Positions 24,843 through 35,980 of a stretch of DNA of 64,000 nt are shown one piece after another. How positions within the stretch are numbered: the first letter of the stretch is position 1; every line of letters starts with the position of its first letter. The notes under the pieces are model-generated. The model saw nothing but the letters and a program-made list of their open reading frames with translations, was not told where the DNA came from and searched no databases. A program made the position numbers and the translations under genes. The DNA lies in NCBI GenBank assembly GCA_015847255.1, contig JADLZK010007658.1, positions 1 to 64,000 of the forward strand, read 5' to 3'. The DNA is from Hyparrhenia diplandra. Lineage: Eukaryota; Streptophyta; Magnoliopsida; Poales; Poaceae.

Positions 24843-25892
24843 CGGCGCCGCGTCGTCGCATCGGCGGCGCTCGCGGTATGCCGGTGGGTTCCGTCCGGGG
24901 ATCTTGAAGGCCTTCCGGTGCCCGGCGGACCACCCACTCCCACCTCGTCGGCGGGAGAGGGGTCGCGGTTGCCGTACCGTCCCAAGGCTTCTTCTCTTCG
25001 GTCATCTCCCGAGGCGGAGAGCCCTTCGCCTCAAGGGGATTCACCCCCGTGCCCAGGGGGCCCAGGGCGTAGAGGAGGGGCTCCATGAGGTCCGCTTGCT
25101 TGAGGAGCTCCACCTTCCGAGCAACGAGCTTGACCTCGCAGCGGCCGGATGGCCGTGGGGAGACTCCCTCCAAAGCTTGTCGAAGTCGAGGAACATGCCG
25201 CCGTGTGCGCGGAAGGGGTGCTCCTCGTCATTCTTCAGTGTAGAACCATTCTGCCTCTCCACCCCGGTGTTCGACGTGCGAGAGACGATGGTTGGGTACT
25301 TCCCCTTCACGCCCTGGCCGAGGTGCGGCAGACGATACACCCGATTGGGACGGGTTCCCGCAGCCGCCGGAGTCGGCGCGGCCACCTTGGCTTGGAAGTA
25401 GTGCTTGAAAAGCTCCCAATCGGGCTCGATCCCCAGCCACCCCTTGCAGAGGGTGGTGAAGGTCGCGATGTGGAGCAGCCGTTGGGGTTCATATGTTGGG
25501 CTCGGCCCCTGAAGACGACGGCGGCCCGCGGAAGAAGTCCGACGCCGCACGCCAAGCCCTCCCTGGACGTGGAAGGAGGCGAAGGAGACGACGTAGCCGT
25601 CGGGCGGATGGGGAGTGGCGCGGCGCCGGAGACGGCACGACCCATTCCCGGGCCGCGGTCGGTGGCGGGAGGCCACCGAGCGCCACACACTCCCGCAAAC
25701 ATTTCGTCGGTCACCTTGGACGGCGACCACGAGCCCATGTCTCTCGCCCTCAACAATGAATCGGGGAGGTGCTGGCAAGGAGCTCTCTCACGCGGCGGCA
25801 ATGGCGGATCGAGAACTAGGGCTGGAAAATGAGGGAATGCAGCGGCGGCGGAAAGGAAAGTGAAGGGGAAAACCCTGAATCTCCCCTTCCCA

Positions 25893-25898
25893 TTTATA
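25893..25898 (-). promoter_or_regulatory. TATA box for antisense gene
   Basis: The minus strand reads CCTATAAATGGG, about 155 bases upstream of the ATG at 25738. The inner retrotransposon at 25931 is inserted only about 33 bases upstream of it, so the distal promoter has been displaced by 6 kb. Confidence 0.5.
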
Positions 25899-25930
25899 GG
25901 ACAAGCTCGAGGCGGACTCACCGGCGCGGC

Positions 25931-27364
25931 TGTTGGTATTTATTAAGTGCAAAAATAATATAAAGGATTCCGCAAGCGCACAGAACATATACCATTGTAG
26001 CTTTTACCGGGAGTATTCAGTATCGTTATTTATATTTTCCACGGGAAGCAAGGGTAAAGACTATGATAAATTACCATCATGTATCTACTAACTTATTATA
26101 CCAACTAAACTAAAGTGAGGGGGTAAATGATATTTGATAAGATATATAATTAATGGCACATAACCCGGGAGAATATTATAATATAGAATAGATAGCTAGG
26201 TCGAGAGGACAACGGGAGAGATCTAAGTTCCTGTATTCTTCTCTAGTACTTTGGTTCTATGATAACTGAAGCATGAAAAGGTATAGCGATCATATAAGAG
26301 CACTTTGGGACATCAGAACACTAGCCGCGGAAAGGGATGAGAAGGGGGCTAGGAAGCTCCGACTACGGTCCTACAACACCAATCCGAACGTGGTGGAATA
26401 CGTCGGCCGTCGGGATTTGTCACTACCAGGGCTACCACAACTATCCGTGGAATTTGGGTGCAATCTAAGGTAACCTCTAGTCTAGACACCACGTCCGCAC
26501 TATTAATTACTACTCTAGTCACAATTTATAACTAAAGCACTCGATGCGGCGAAGATCCCATGCAAAGATATAACAACTATATTCTAATCAATAAATGAAA
26601 GGCATAAAAGTAACTAGAGAAGATAAATATATTAAAGCATAAGTCTTACAATGAAAAGATACAAAGACATACCAAACGCTGAAGACTTCTCCGTAACCGA
26701 ACGCAGCTCCGCTCTCCCTAACTCTCTAGTAGATCTATTCTACTACATTGTAATATCTAATCCTAATTCTCTAATATTAACGAGAGGCCATCCATTCATG
26801 GGACAACTCTCAAGTCAATCGGGTACATGGCTCCTAGGGGTTTAGGGTTACATATATAGGGGTCTCCTGGCCTCCCTCCACCTTTAGCAAGCAATATGGT
26901 ACTAAACCTTCCACCATATCTAATTATAATGCACATAGCCTTTATGGGCCAAATTCTGGTTTAGGCCCAATTAATCCCCGACTCTTGTTTCTAGAATATT
27001 CCATTATTTGTAAATTCATATCTTCTCATTCTGAACTCCAAATATAGCAAATGATATATCCGTTTCGATCCTCGACGACGAGCCCGTCGCAGTGGTGTAC
27101 TCAAATCCATCATTTGACATCGTCTTGTGTGATGGCATTTGGCTTCTCTTTATTTGGTGCTTGTAGGACTAGATGTCAAGGCCCATTTATCTTGTAGATT
27201 TGGCCCAATTGTACCTGTTCTCCAGAATCACTCTCTAAAATAAACAAAACACCAAAACTTGTGGAACTCATTAGTAGCAAACCCCTAAGTCTATGTTGAT
27301 ATTCATTTATGCCATTTTCTATGCTTAGTTGATTATTTAATATTAACGTTAACAAGCGTCAACA
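25931..27364 (-). repeat. 3' LTR of element A
   Basis: Direct repeat of 30482-31917. It carries a minus-strand TATA box at 26853-26858 (plus context acatatatagg). The terminal 100 bases hold the gcaagcgcac and gtagcttttacc motifs shared with other LTRs in this window. Short frames inside are not protein-like. Confidence 0.92.
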
Positions 27365-27365
27365 A

Positions 27366-27377
27366 GCTCCCCCAAGC
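27366..27377 (-). other. Polypurine tract of element A
   Basis: Minus strand AAGCTTGGGGGAGCT runs directly into the LTR start TGTTGACGC. The same arrangement occurs in element B at about 54089-54102. Confidence 0.8.
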
Positions 27378-27382
27378 TTACC

Positions 27383-27403
27383 CTTTGCTAGTCCCTAGCA
27401 AAG
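27383..27403. other. Perfect hairpin beside the PPT, element A
   Basis: The sequence ctttgctag-tcc-ctagcaaag has a 9-bp perfect stem and a 3-base loop. It is conserved in element B at 54107-54127. Confidence 0.75.
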
Positions 27404-30400
27404 CTATATGCTATAGTAGGATCAGGAGTTGCTACTACGCTTTCATACCTCAGAAGCACTGTGTTTATCAGAAATAAATTCTCCTCTTAACCAGATTGCT
27501 CTCTCATATCCGTTTACCATGGGGCGTAGCCTTTTCACGAATCATAAGCAATAAAAGACAGAACAATCAAGTTAAGTACCATGTCTCAAGCTCTTTGATC
27601 AACTATCATCCTGGGGTTTTGCAATATTTTTCAAAAGAAACTCAGAGATCCTATGTATGACCCTATTTAAGTAGATGGTGGTAGTGGAGTTACACATGTG
27701 GTAGGACACACATAGTGGGATGATAGTGGTGAAGTGGATGAGGATGAAAGGTAGTAAATAGCCCTTAGCCTTTTCTAGTATTTTTCTTCTCAAGCATCTT
27801 GGACTATATCTCTCTTTCTAAAAATTGCTAAGACCTGGGCTGTCCATTCTTGGAGAGGTGGGCTTTTGCCCCGGACTTGTGTCCATTTTTCTCTCTCCTT
27901 AGAGATGTGGGCCCTACTCACCCTTGGACACGTGTCCATTATTCATCTCTAAATATATTTTTATTATTAGGGAGGTAGGCCCTTCTCGCCTAGTATGACT
28001 TTTGTCCGTTACTCTCCCTCTCTCGTCTCACTTTTCTCTAGATATTTCTTTTTCTTTTCTCTCTTTTTTTTCGAATGTAGCCCAGCCTCTATTTGACATA
28101 AAAACATTGAGAGAGACATATCAAAGATTGCAAGAGTTTATTTTCATAATTATGGCTAGCGGCTTGATGGAGTATGGGGATGCGTACTTCCGAGTTAGAA
28201 GCAGCGTATTTAGTGGAGTGGGATGATCTTGATGCGAATGATAAACTCTTAAGGGTCATAGCTAAGGAACTCATCATGTAATGTTTTATAATTTTTAAAG
28301 ATAAAAACCAGGAATCAAGTATCTCTAGGAATATGATAAACTTGAGCTCAACTTTTCATGTATTTTTATCTTTCAAAGCTTAGACTTAGATTAAGCATGT
28401 GCTTCCCACAGGTGTTGGGTTTAGAGCAAATTAAGCATTTAAAGCTTTTGGGAGAATCTAAGTCCAAAATGTATGTACTTTTTAAGAGGAATTAAGGCGG
28501 AGCAACTATTCATCATTTCCTTAGCATATATCATCAAGATCATAAATAGAAAGGAAGAAAGCAATCTAGTAAAGATCTAGCATTTATTAGACTCTTAACA
28601 CTAAGACTTTTATTTAAGACTCATTAACTCTAAGCAAATATATAACTAGCTAATATTTAAGACATAAGATAGTGATAGTTATCGGGGTAAACGGGGTGCT
28701 CTCCCCAAGCTTGATCTTGAAGTAGTCTTTTGTTTGTCCTTGGAATTTGCTCGTCTTCGGGTTCTTCCTTAATTGTTCTCCCCGTAAATATTAATTTCGC
28801 ACATACCCGAAGGAACAAATTCTAGGATTATGTTGTGAGCCTTCATGTGTTCACATCTTTTTGGATTTTTCTCGAGAAAGCGTGGACCTTCATGTGTCCA
28901 TTTTTTTTTTTTTTTTTTTGCGAAGGATGCAAATGCAAAAAACAATTCATCATATCCATGCATAGAGATCATCTTCAATGTTCATTTTATTCTAGCAAGC
29001 AACTCTAAACACACTCCCTACTTATTTATCTTTAGCGAATTTAAAGATCACACTATATATATAAGCTAAACTTTTTATTTGATTTTCTATAGTTATGCAT
29101 CTTTTTATATCTTTTAACAAAGCAAACATACCACACTAGTAATAAGATAAAATATAAGAATACTTACGGATAATGGGGGTTGCACTCCCCCAAGATGGAT
29201 CTTGACAGTCTTCTAAAGATGTAAAAGTGAGGTAGACTGTGGTGGTGTGGTAGGTTCATGCTAAACAATGAACGTGCACACCGATGATTCTTTCCTGCAA
29301 AATATTAGTGGACGTATACCCGAAGGATTGCAACTAATTGAAGAACGGGTTGTTGTCCAAAGGTTGATATAACCTCATCTATGCTAACAAAAGGATGGTT
29401 CATTGATTACTTTAGCACGTATATTGTTTTCAAGCAATTTATTATTATTTTTTTATGGCTGCACTTTTTAGCATGGCTCAAGGCAAAGGTAACTTTTAGC
29501 AAAAGACAAAATAAATGATGTGATACTTACAGATCTTTCTTCCATGAGGAACGATCCGGATCTTCTTTTGCACAAAGGTGTTGGACTTCATCATATGCCT
29601 TGCTTCATCTGTGAGTTGATCTCTTGACTTACCCGAATTGGATTTGAGAATTTTTTTTTCGAGGGGGTTAGTCCAACAATACCCAATGTCTACACAAGCA
29701 ATTATTAGTTCAATAATTAAACTAGACTCCATGTCTAATTTAACTAAGGAAAGCGATATAATCCTAAGCACCACGCTTACGTTTAAAAGCTAATGGAAGT
29801 ATGTCGAATACTTCCAAACCAAAGCATGCATGAGCAAACAAAGATAGCATGAAAGCACTATAGAGATTCACTTAAACAGAGATTAAAGAGCATAATTATG
29901 GTGAGGATAATATTTTTATTTATTTATTATTTTTATATGCAAACGACTGATGGGTGATTGCAAGGAATTAAACATGCAATGGATCTACGATGAAAAAAAA
30001 ACATAAACTAAGTGGAGTGAATGCATGGATTATCCATGCAATGCAATGCAACAATTGAAAAGATAACTACTCATAAATTAAAGTCCATGAGCAAGACTTT
30101 CTCACCTTTGATCATACTTACCATGACTCACTAATAGAGTTTGTGAGTTGTGCGGCTTCTACTTTCGTCACTTGAGATGTGCTTTGAATTCTTGTGACGG
30201 CGACCTTTTCTTCAATCTACACATGGTTAGAATAATATATATAAATGTACCTAAGAGATGGCAGGGGGCTCGGTGTTGATGGATCTTGATGTTCAAACAC
30301 CTGGTTTCTCCTTGTGGAAGCTTGCTTGGGAAGGTCGCGACGGCATCAAATGTCCTGTCTATTCCACACTCAACAGAACAAGGGTAATCCTACTAAAGCT

Positions 30401-30440
30401 AATTGATACACTAAATTAGCGAGATATCAAGATCATTATC
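27404..30440 (-). mobile_element. Internal region of element A, non-coding
   Basis: No frame over 100 codons and no retroelement domain. It is co-linear with the internal region of element B (54128-58500), for example 28130-28290 against 54850-55015 and 29280-29400 against 57420-57560. It contains extra PPT-like motifs (ctccccaagc near 28705 and ctcccccaag near 29186) and a T tract at 28899-28919. Confidence 0.75.
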
Positions 30441-30481
30441 GAATCTTTACGCCGAATGCTTCCCGCAACGCGCAAAAAGCT
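30441..30481 (-). other. Degenerate primer-binding region of element A
   Basis: Next to the LTR the minus strand reads TTTTTGCGCGTTGCGGGAA. It resembles the TTTTTGGCGCCGTTGCCGGGGA type of Gypsy PBS with several deletions. Confidence 0.45.
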
Positions 30482-31917
30482 TGTTGGTATTTATTAAGTG
30501 CAAAAAAATAATATAAAGGATTCCCCAAGCGCACCAGAACATATACCATTGTAGCTTTTACCCGGGAGTATTCAGTATCGTTATTTATATTTTCCACGGG
30601 GAAGCAGGGGTAAAGACTATGATAAATTACCATCATGTATCTACTAACTTATTATACCAACTAAACTAAAGTGAGGGGGTAAATGATATTTGATAAGATA
30701 TATAATTAATGGCACATAACCCGGAGAATATTATAATATAGAATAGATAGCTAGGTCGAGAGGACAACGGGAGAGATCTAAGTTCCTGTATTCTTCTCTA
30801 GTACTTTGGTTCTATGATAACTGAAGCATGAAAAGGTATAGCGATCATATAAGAGCACTTTGGGACATCGTAACACTAGCCGCGGAAAGGGATGAGAGGG
30901 GGCTAGGAAGCTCCGACTATGGTCCTACAACACCAATCCGAACGTGGTGGAATACGCCGGCCGTCAGATTGTCACTACACAGGGCTACCACAACTATCCG
31001 TGGGACTGGGTGCAATCTAAGGTAACCTCTAGTCTAGACACCACGTCTGCACTATTAATTACTACTCTAGTCACAATTTATAACTAAAGCACTCGATGCG
31101 AGCGAAGATCCCATGCAAAGATATAACAACTATATTCTAATCAATAAATGAAAGGCATAAAAGTAACTAGAGAAGATAAATATATTAAAGCATAAGTCTT
31201 ACAATGAAAAGATACAAAGACATACCAAACGCTGAAGACTTCTCCAGAACCGGAACGCAGCTCCGCTCTCCCTAACTCTCTAGTAGATCTATTCTACTAC
31301 ATTGTAATATCTAATCCTAATTCTCTAATATTAACGAGAGGCCATCCATTCATGGGACAACTCTCAAGTCAATCGGGTACATGGCTCCTAGGGGTTTAGG
31401 GTTACATATATAGGGGTCTCCTGGCCTCCTTCCACCTTTAGCAAGCAATATGGTACTAAACCTTCCACCATATCTAATTATAATGCACATAGCCTTTATG
31501 GGCCAAATGCAGTTTAGGCCCAATTAATCCCGCAGCTCTTGTTTCTAGAATATTCCATTATTTGTAAATTCATATCTTCTCATTCTGAACTCCAAATATA
31601 GCAAATGATATATCCGTTTCGATCGTCTCGACGAGCCCGTCGCAGTGGTGTACTCAAATCCATCATTTGACATCGTCTTGTGTGATGGCATTTGGCTTCT
31701 CTTTATTTGGTGCTTGTAGGACTAGATGTCAAGGCTCATTTATCTTGTAGATTTGGCCCAATTGTACCTGTTCTCCAGAATCACTCTCTAAAATAAACAA
31801 AACACCAAAACTTGTGGAACTCATTAGTAGCAAACCCCTAAGTCTATGTTGATATTTATTTATGCCATTTTCTATGCTTAGTTGATTATTTAATATTAAC
31901 GTTAACAAGCGTCAACA
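30482..31917 (-). repeat. 5' LTR of element A
   Basis: Near-identical to 25931-27364; most differences are single-base indels in G/C runs. TATA box at 31407-31412 on the minus strand. Confidence 0.92.
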
Positions 31918-31922
31918 GCGGC

Positions 31923-32789
31923 CGGCCCAGGGAGGCCCACCACGTCCACCTGAACCCCTCCGCACCCTTCGCGCGTGCGCGCCACGTGGCGAAACGGAAG
32001 GCGAAACGCCGCGCAAATAGCAACGGCCGTCTCAACGGTAATTCCCTAACGGTAACTTTTTTCCAACGGCTCTTTTTTTTCGCAGCAAAGGGCCCGATGA
32101 GCTCATCGCTAACGGTCAAATCCCCGAGCTCACCGACTGTTATTTCGAGCTCGGCATAACGAAGAGCTCACGACGAAGTCGAGCTCCCGGTTCGAAGGCT
32201 GGCTCCCGTGAGCTCGACAGCCACCGGGAGACGTCCCGAGCGAGGAGCGTAACGGAGGAGCGGCATCGACGGCCCATTCCCCGAACGTCCTCAGGGACTC
32301 GGGGGCTCCATCCAAGTCACGCTTGAGTCGCCAGCGATCGCGAACAGCCTCTGGTCATCCTCCTCGGCGAGGAGGCACGAGCCGCCGAGGCCCTATGGGA
32401 CCCCGGTGACTATAGAGGACGAGTCTCTGGAATATGAGGTTGGCCCACAAGCTGGCCCGACGAACGAGCTCGCCCCGAACGCAAGCTCGGACCTCACTCA
32501 GGCAAATCCGCTTTAAAGCTCACAAGAGCGCTCGACTTCGGCCTACGTGGTAAAGTCGGGTTCGAGCTCACCACCCTCTCTAGAGGGACCCGAAGGGCAC
32601 GCTACAGCACGAGCACTCGCCAAAAATAAGCCTCCGCGAGGACCGTACGTCCTCCCGCAGCCTCGGGGGCTACACCCGCGGGTGCGCTCGCGCGCACCCC
32701 CGACGAGAATATCTGATCCCTAACCTGATAGCGGCGACGCAAGACAGCGCGCGCAGGGGTCCGATCCCCTCCGCACGCTCGGGGGCTAC
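31923..32789 (+). mobile_element. 3' untranslated end of Tat element with PPT
   Basis: The GC-rich sequence resumes after element A. No coding sequence is recognised. It has PPT-like copies at 32298-32309 and 32662-32673, and the functional one, gctcgggggctac, at 32777-32789 directly against the LTR. In minus sense the first 200 bases would have been upstream promoter sequence of the antisense gene before element A inserted. Confidence 0.7.
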
Positions 32790-33971
32790 TGTGGGACACA
32801 GATATTTCGGACCAACTCGATCACCCTAATCCGTCCCTGGCAGACCATTAGGAGGAGGGCGCGCTCGGACCTTGCCCACGACAAAGTCCGAGGCCCGGCG
32901 AAAGCGTCCGCGCCTCGTGTGAGAACCCGTGGAACGAAGGGGTCTCGGGACGAGCTCGAGCTCGTCTCGGGGAAGACTTCCGCCTCGAACGAGCTCCCTA
33001 TGGAGCGCGGGGATACGACGAGCTCTCCCACGACGAGCTCTTTCCGTCTCGAATAAGTTCCCCAAGCACCAAATCCAAGGGCGACCGGGAGGATCCGGGC
33101 GCCTACGCGGTCGGCGCCAAGAACCCACGACCAGATCCTCGGCCGACGCGCGAGATCGCCGGCCAAGACGCGCGCGGTATGGGGTCGGACCACGCCCGAA
33201 CGACGACAAGCATAAAGACAACCACTACGCGACAAGGATGACCTCGACGGACGAAGTCGAGTACTATGTCGAGCTCTCCGGCCACGCCGTTTTCCCGCGG
33301 ACCAGTACAAGCATTTAAGGCGCGGCGGCGCCTCAATGACCTCCGCCTCGCCAGCACCGCACACGTGCGACGGGCGGAGGACACACGGCACGACGCGATG
33401 GCGGGATGTGCTCACTATCCCCTTCTACGCCGACCGATGAGCTCCGAGCTCGTCGCCTGTGCGGGCTACGTATCGGGATACGGAGCCACCCCTATTCTAC
33501 TCTATGGCGACCGGCGAGCATGCCTGGAAGTAGGGCGGCGGCCGCGCATGCACGCCAGACAGCCCAACGTGCCCGACATTGCAGGATAACTCTTCCTCTT
33601 CACCCCCCAAAACTTGCGTTCCTTCTACTCTTAAGTCCCTCACTCGGTGGCTCCTGTGAGCTCCCCTTGCTACTATAAAAGGGAGGGCTCAGCCACCAGG
33701 AAAGGGCAAGCTCTCTTGCACACAGAAAGCACACACCTACACCGTCCGGTTCCGCTCATCACACCGAGACTTGGGAGCTCATCTCCCTCTCTCGCCCGCT
33801 TGTACGTGCCCCAATACGAGCATTTTGAGCTACGATAGTGCCACACACTAGACTAGGGTGTTCGATAAACCCGAACCAAAGTATAAATCGCCGTGTCATT
33901 ATCTTTGAGCTAGGCCATCGTTGCACACATTAGCCAGACAGTTACTGTGACCGTGGTAAACGACCACGACA
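32790..33971 (+). repeat. 3' LTR of the Tat-type Gypsy element
   Basis: Starts tgtgggacac, ends cgaca and is followed by the TSD caggg at 33972-33976. TATA box at 33674-33681. Direct repeat of 12193-13372. Confidence 0.92.
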
Positions 33972-33976
33972 CAGGG

Positions 33977-35980
33977 ACCCCTATTTTATCATGCACCAAA
34001 AGGAAGATATGCATTTATCTATTTACATGGCATTTACTAGCATAAATATAAATAAATATAAAATCTACTAGAAAATATCACCTCATAATTTTCTACCATA
34101 GATCAGAGAATAACAAACACAACAAAATTGGTTTCACTCAAATCCGAGCTAAAATGACCAAGATATGGAATTTACAAGTTAGGCATGCATTTCGGAAAAT
34201 ATAAAGAAAAGGATATTTCTTTGCCGATATTTGGGGCCCGCATGTCAGCGACTCGGAGGCAGGGGACGGCGCTGGACCGACGGGATCTCGCCGACGGCGG
34301 GCTTTCTGGCGAAGGTGTGGGCATGGCTGGGTTCCTCTCGTCGAGGCGCACCCGATGGTGCCCTCGGTTGGCGCAGGGCGCACCGGCGGACACTCGCCGG
34401 CGTCCATGGCGCGGCCATGGCCGCATGGCGCGGCGGCGGGGCCAGATGCATGGCGGCGCACACGGCGTTCCGGTGATGGCGAGGCAAAGCAAGGCGAGCA
34501 TGGGGTTCGCGAGGCCGTGGCGATGTAGATCCACTAGTTGGTCGACCGGGATGGTGAGGGAGAGGTGCTCGGCGACGGACGCGTTCCGGGCGGGCGGGGC
34601 GACACGCCGGCAGACCGGGCGTTCGTGATGGGGCCCCCACGGCTCCAACGGCTTGGGTTCCAGCACCGTGGCATCGAGGCGGTCATGGTGCGCACGCTAG
34701 GATGGCCGGCGCTCGGGCTGGGGCCGCCACGGGAGACCGCGCGGCGCGGCGCTCCGGCGAGGCGGCGGCGGCGAAACTCGCCGTTCCGGCCTCCGTCGTC
34801 ATTGGCACGGGCCGCGCGCGGTGGCGGAGGTAGAGGGCGTATGTGACGGAGTCGTGTGCACGCTGAATCGGGCGGTGGTGGCGCGATATGCGGCTGCGCG
34901 GCGTGGTGGCGGTCGCGGGCGGCCGGATTCCGACGACTTGGAACTCGCGCGCGGCGCTGCTCTACTCACGCGCTTCTTGCTTGACGGCTTGGCTTGGGAG
35001 GTAGAGGAGACCGAGGCGGAGCTTTGGGTGAGCCGGACGAGCCGCCGAGGCGGCGTAAGCGAGGAACAGCGGGCGGCGGTGATGGGCGGCCATGGCGGCC
35101 GGCTCGGCCGCCGCGTTTTGCGAGGCAAGGGAGAAGGAGAGGGCAGAGGAGTGGGCTTGGCGTCTTTGGAGGGGCGAGGGATGGCTTGGGAGGCACGGGC
35201 GCCGCTTTGTTCACTTCTCCAAGGCACGGGCCGGGCGCTGTGTGTCGGCGGGCGCTGCCACGCGGCCGCGCTTGGGCAAGGTTGTGGGAGGTGGCGGCCA
35301 GATTTTAGTGACGGCCAAGACGAGAGCGTCACTAAAATCCTGAATTGAAACCCAAATCGATCTGTTTTGGCCTATACATCGAGATACGTGCAAAACCAGC
35401 AAAAACTCATATTGACGAAATGTTCGCTATAAAATTCGAGCATTTCATATGTAACAAGTTTTGGCTAGTTTGGCCTAGATTAGAAACCGCGGTAACCCAA
35501 GCACGGTCGCTCCAAAACCGAAAGCAAACCCTAAATTCAGCTCGACCGAACTAATTTCGACTTTTTCGCACACGATCCACCCACTTTCATGCAACGAGCA
35601 TGTAACATCGTTTGTTCTCCACTAAATTACCTACACTTTTCGTGAAGAGTGCACACACATGCCTAAACCCTAGCTAGGGCTTTTAATCAAAACAAGATAA
35701 AATACTTCAAAAGTCAAACTAGGTCAAACTACTATTACAAAACATAATTAGGGAACATGACCAACATTGACATGGCTCTAAAACATCACATGAGTATAGC
35801 TAAGGATGATTAAAGGGCAAACAACTGATTATGCAATCGTTTCATACATGAAATAATAAGACAAAGCATCACATGCAATAATAAGCAAGGCATGACATAA
35901 ATGATAGATGCATGCATGCTAATGATGCTTATGGTATGAAATGCATATGCTAATGACATGCTTAACACCAGGGTGTTACA
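33977..35980 (-). repeat. 5' LTR of long-LTR Gypsy element, outer part
   Basis: This continues the split LTR after the Tat insertion and matches 1077-3107, ending gggtgttaca. With 9443-12192 the restored LTR length is about 4.75 kb. The base after the LTR starts ctgat (35981-35985), the expected 5-bp TSD; its partner lies left of the window. The element was inserted into a minus-strand retroelement ORF1. Confidence 0.85.

Larger units (their letters stand above)
21950..25738 (-). pseudogene. Antisense, spliced transposon gene (Transposase_28-like domain)
   Basis: The minus strand downstream of pol encodes a multi-exon gene. ATG at 25738 opens MGSWSPSKVTDEMF. A different frame carries PPDGYVVSF, LLHIATFTTLC and LGIEPDWELFKHYFQAK (25383-25607). 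That pattern is the putative gypsy-type transposon domain (PF04195) known from antisense ORFs of Tat elements. Later exons include AADGSIFGSSEAERIRLDA and the acidic tail ALTVVLAHYPEM...DDEAEGEFF ending at 21952. Splice signals (minus sense) support introns at 24771-24842, about 22785-22860 and 22595-22662. Frameshifts near the domain suggest decay or sequencing error. The protein's function is unknown. Confidence 0.65.
25931..31917 (-). mobile_element. Non-autonomous LTR element A, complete
   Basis: It is 5987 bases long: LTRs 25931-27364 and 30482-31917, internal region 27365-30481. The ends are TGTTGGTATT and GCGTCAACA. A perfect 5-bp TSD gcggc lies at 25926-25930 and 31918-31922. PPT (27366-27377) and PBS position show minus orientation. 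The internal 3.1 kb has no gag or pol. It carries cis signals only, so mobility would need proteins in trans. It interrupts the antisense gene promoter of the Tat element. Confidence 0.92.
12193..33971 (+). mobile_element. Tat-lineage Ty3/Gypsy retrotransposon (nested, decayed)
   Basis: This element spans 21.8 kb, or about 15.8 kb without the inner insertion at 25931-31917. Both LTRs start tgtgggacac and end cgaca. TSDs are cgggg (12188-12192) and caggg (33972-33976). Order on the plus strand is LTR, PBS, gag, protease, RT, RNase H, second RNase H, integrase, then a minus-strand gene, PPT and LTR. The DGGSG protease motif, the extra archaeal-type RNase H and the antisense ORF place it in the Tat lineage (Retand/RIRE2/Grande group). 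Pol is broken into many short frames, so the copy is not autonomous as read. Confidence 0.92.

Noticed and set aside
28168..28282. Small plus-strand frame (33 codons, EAAYLVEWDDLD...) also present in element B near 54900-55010
   Set aside because: Five of the six differences between the two copies that I could read change the amino acid, so there is no sign of purifying selection. It is best explained by general conservation of the interior.
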